From: JAUNBG01 sp964442735
GTDB taxonomy: Bacteria > Planctomycetota > Planctomycetia > Pirellulales > Thermoguttaceae
DNA: 7,803 bases
Assembly: GCA_964442735.1 (NCBI GenBank)
Contig: CAYUAP010000183.1
Span: forward strand, 1-7,803
Direction: 5' to 3'
Shown here one piece after another: positions 5,801 to 7,803 of the stretch; positions within the stretch are counted from its first letter, which is position 1; each line of letters opens with the position of its first letter. A model generated the notes under the pieces. The model was not told the DNA's origin. It saw only the letters and a program-made list of their open reading frames with translations, and made no database searches. The position numbers were made by a program, and so were the translations under genes.

Positions 5801-5890
5801 GTTTGTTATTGGCAAATATTGTATTTTATGGCAGACTATCGGTATTTATCCGTGATATCCGTGGTTCCATAAATGTTCGTGAATGATTAC
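5801..5890 (+). repeat. dinB-flanking repeat family, copy B (tandem with A)
   Basis: This 90-bp unit directly abuts copy A, differing by about six substitutions and one missing base. It ends 46 bp before the dinB stop codon. Together A and B form a head-to-tail dimer. Confidence 0.9.
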
Positions 5891-5936
5891 AATTTTAGAA
5901 TATTGTTTTCAGAAATGACCGATTTATAAACTTGAG

Positions 5937-7214
5937 TCAGGTCGTTTCGTTGTTGGCAAGCCCTGATTCATCTTCCTGTTCCCGCTGATTATCGCGGCGG
6001 GCTTTGTCTTTGACGCCGACTTCTATGTCCGAATTGAGCGCTGTTCCCCAAGAAATCGTACTCTGCCCGAATTTATTACGCATCATATCCATAATCAGAT
6101 CCGCTTTGTGTCCGCGTTCTTTATTCTTGTCCGGGAAGAGGAGTTGCTGTTCTACTCCGCTTCGATCCAAGCCTGAAAGAGAGACGCCGAGCTGTCGAAG
6201 TGGAGTTCGACGGTCCCATAACTCGAAAAAAAGCTGTTTGACCACCTCGTAAATAGAGGATGTTACATCGGTGGGAATGGAAAGTTTTTTCTGGTGCGAT
6301 CTGTCTTTAAAATCTTTAGAGCGAATAGAAACCGCGATGACGGACGCTTTCGCGTTTCCTGCCCGCATTCGGGAGGCGGTACTATCGACCAGAGCAAACA
6401 GAATTTGATACGCTTCTTCCGTTGTTGTGATGTTTTTGGCTAATGTCGTTGAATTACTATATCCCTTTACGTCCTGTTTCTCGTCGAGAACGGACGATGT
6501 ATCGATTCCGTTGGACGAGTCATGAAGTCGTTCTCCTGCCGCTATTCCGACGAGCGATTGCAAGATCTTGACATCCGTGACAGCCAGTCTTCCTATCGTC
6601 GTTATTCCCGCTTGCTTGAGTCGTTCTGTAGTTGCCCGGCCGACCATATAGAGATTGTGTATCGGGAGCGGCCACATTTTCTCCGGAATCTCCGATTCGA
6701 AAAGGGTATGAACTTTGTCCGGCTTCTCGAAATCGCTCGCCATTTTCGCTAGTAATTTATTGGGACCTATCCCAACATTGACCGTAAAACCGAGCGAGTC
6801 CCGGATCTTGTCCTTGATCTGTATTGCGACAACGACAGGATTCGAATAAAGCAGTTCTGTTCCGGTCATATCCAGAAAACATTCATCGATGGAAAACTGT
6901 TCGACAATGGGCGCGTAATTCCGGCAAACGTCCATAAACGCCTTGGAACATTTATCGTACAGAGCGAAATCCGGCTTGAACAAAGCGAGGCCGGGACATT
7001 TTCTCAATGCCATGCCAATCGGTTCGCCTGTTGTAACATTGTACTTTTTCGCGGGGATAGACTTGGCCAAAATGATACCGGTCCGCTTCTCCCGGTCGCC
7101 GCCAATTGCCGACGGAATAAGCCGAATATCCTTCTCGCCTGCCGCAATCCGTTTGGCCGCTTCCCAAGAGAGAAACGCGCTGTTCACGTCAATATGGAAT
7201 ATGAGACGGTTCAT
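5937..7214 (-). CDS. dinB: DNA polymerase IV (Y-family translesion polymerase)
   Basis: This is an error-prone polymerase that copies past damaged bases. It is 425 aa. The palm begins HIDVNSAFLSW with metal-binding Asp9 and steric-gate Phe14. IPSAIGGD (33-40) and ILAKSIPAKKY (48-58) follow. The second catalytic block is FSIDECFLDMTG with Asp110-Glu111, then NVGIGPNKLLAKMASDFEKP (146-165). A helix-hairpin-helix thumb lies near 186-215 and the little finger near 245-350. A beta-clamp-binding motif, QQLLF (356-360), is followed by a charged tail of about 65 residues. The wording (WEA.., AKSIPAKKY, EKMWPLP, KGYSNSTTL) is close to clostridial DinB as I remember it, unlike the planctomycete-like neighbours. 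The gene also looks more GC-rich than its flanks, suggesting transfer. No close Shine-Dalgarno sequence precedes the ATG, and no imuA, lexA or umuD gene is adjacent. Confidence 0.95.
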   Translation of the reverse strand: MNRLIFHIDVNSAFLSWEAAKRIAAGEKDIRLIPSAIGGDREKRTGIILAKSIPAKKYNVTTGEPIGMALRKCPGLALFKPDFALYDKCSKAFMDVCRNYAPIVEQFSIDECFLDMTGTELLYSNPVVVAIQIKDKIRDSLGFTVNVGIGPNKLLAKMASDFEKPDKVHTLFESEIPEKMWPLPIHNLYMVGRATTERLKQAGITTIGRLAVTDVKILQSLVGIAAGERLHDSSNGIDTSSVLDEKQDVKGYSNSTTLAKNITTTEEAYQILFALVDSTASRMRAGNAKASVIAVSIRSKDFKDRSHQKKLSIPTDVTSSIYEVVKQLFFELWDRRTPLRQLGVSLSGLDRSGVEQQLLFPDKNKERGHKADLIMDMMRNKFGQSTISWGTALNSDIEVGVKDKARRDNQREQEDESGLANNETT

Positions 7215-7318
7215 GATTTACTGCTTAATGGATCCTTCTGTTTTTGGGGTGTCCTGTGACTGTCGGATGAATCAAAACTATCGATTAGTTCTTTACTATT
7301 CGGGCAGTTCCCAAGCAT

Positions 7319-7347
7319 AGTATTTCATAAATATTACTGTCTGTCAA
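7319..7347 (-). promoter_or_regulatory. Promoter for dinB
   Basis: On the minus strand TTGACA (7342-7347), a 17-nt spacer and AATACT (7319-7324) form a good sigma70-like promoter, with a start near 7312 and a leader of about 97 nt. TGTC..GACA half-sites (7342-7355) overlap the -35, so a repressor site is possible. No recognised LexA box is present. Confidence 0.5.
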
Positions 7348-7466
7348 GATGGACAATTCCGGCATTATTGATCCGTTTTCTTTATTGAAATGAATCAACA
7401 CACGTTTATTATATATTACTGTGTTTTTATGTTCGTTTTCTCGTAAAAGCCGAAATAATCCATTGT

Positions 7467-7480
7467 AACCGTGAACGGTT
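7467..7480. repeat. Palindrome sharing the repeat-family terminus
   Basis: AACCGTGAACGGTT is a 6-bp inverted repeat around GA. With its flanks it contains CGTGAACGGTTA, the terminus of the dinB-flanking repeat (as in copy C), so it may be a remnant end of a further copy. The preceding 60 bp show no convincing match. Confidence 0.45.
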
Positions 7481-7609
7481 AGTATTTGTAATCACAATAT
7501 ATTATTTTCACTAAATTTCCGCAATCCATCATTTTTAATTTGACAAATCTGAAATTTTCGTGTATTATAAATATGTATTATAAATCATTGGGGTATGAGA
7601 TCTTTTGTC

Positions 7610-7656
7610 GTTCGTTTTTTTGGTTTTATTCGTTACGATCATACCAACAAACGAAC
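7610..7656. repeat. Hairpin upstream of copy C
   Basis: GTTCGTTTTTTTGG (7610-7623) pairs with CCAACAAACGAAC (7644-7656), with one bulge and a 20-nt loop. It has no adjacent gene to terminate in this window. It may serve a convergent gene beyond the edge or be part of a repeat. Confidence 0.5.
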
Positions 7657-7686
7657 ATGCAATCGTTCTGTCATTATATATTGACA

Positions 7687-7803
7687 GTAACCGTTCACGA
7701 ACAATTTTGGAACCATGGATATCACGGATAAACACAGATAGTCTGTCTTAAAATACAATATTTTACAATAACAAACTAAACATTTTTATCTATTATAATA
7801 AAT
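7687..7803 (-). repeat. dinB-flanking repeat family, inverted copy C
   Basis: Read on the minus strand, 7776-7687 matches copies A and B from GTTTGTTATTG to the end, here TTCGTGAACGGTTAC. The GATAAAAATGTTTAG extension of copy A is also present (7776-7790), and weaker similarity seems to continue to the window edge. The copy is inverted relative to A and B, so dinB lies between inverted repeats about 1.8 kb apart. The far end is cut by the window. Confidence 0.85.

Noticed and set aside
5594..5890. CRISPR-like array
   Set aside because: The units are about 90 bp, abut without spacers and vary in orientation. No cas gene is present.
7212..7318. A 35-codon minus-strand ORF ending in an ATGA overlap with the dinB start
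   Set aside because: The overlap is attractive, but the ATG at 7318 lies upstream of the start site predicted from the dinB promoter (7319-7347). It has no Shine-Dalgarno sequence and no recognisable protein family. An ATGA overlap arises easily when a gene begins ATGA.
7540..7731. A 63-codon plus-strand ORF
   Set aside because: It runs across the hairpin at 7610-7656 and into repeat copy C, has no Shine-Dalgarno sequence, and its product matches no family I know.
5696..7803. A composite transposon or insertion sequence around dinB
   Set aside because: There is no transposase or target-site duplication visible, and the flanking copies are too short to be insertion sequences. A non-autonomous element remains possible and is reported as a finding only.

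Overview
This window most likely comes from a bacterial chromosome with moderately low GC, and I favour a planctomycete (Pirellulales-like). The reasons are family resemblance recalled from memory: the S7 C-terminus ends in KAFAHFA., S12 carries an RTMTPKKPNSA core, and there is a very large signal peptidase I (660 aa) with a zinc ribbon and a long insert, a form I associate with planctomycetes. Most starts lack a good Shine-Dalgarno sequence. No database search was possible, so the assignment is an inference.

Layout. (1) Positions 1-204 hold copies of a short intergenic repeat. (2) Positions 205-2526, minus strand, read rpsL (S12), a 246-bp structured gap, rpsG (S7), and then, 9 bp after rpsG, a NifS/IscS-type cysteine desulfurase where many bacteria have fusA. 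A good sigma70-like promoter for this operon lies at 2688-2718, followed by a leader of about 155 nt. The S12-S7 gap contains a 15-codon ORF with a strong Shine-Dalgarno sequence that is also one arm of a 10-bp inverted repeat. (3) A divergent intergenic region leads to lepB on the plus strand (2933-4915). (4) Positions 4916-5433 are non-coding and rich in small repeats: a 19-bp tandem duplication, a 10-bp-stem hairpin, a roughly 94-bp hairpin element related to the copies at the window start, and a 15-bp array of five units. (5) A tRNA-His gene stands alone at 5434-5508. (6) A Clostridia-like dinB (DNA polymerase IV) on the minus strand (5937-7214) lies between copies of a ~90-105-bp repeat. 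Two tandem copies are on one side and an inverted copy is on the other. A 590-bp stretch upstream of dinB has a promoter and repeats but no convincing gene.

Functionally this is mainly housekeeping: translation (S12, S7, tRNA-His), sulfur mobilisation for Fe-S clusters and tRNA thiolation, protein export, and an error-prone repair polymerase. I see no phage, CRISPR, toxin-antitoxin or defence cassette. The interest lies in the non-coding architecture, the modular signal peptidase and the repeat-flanked, possibly transferred dinB.
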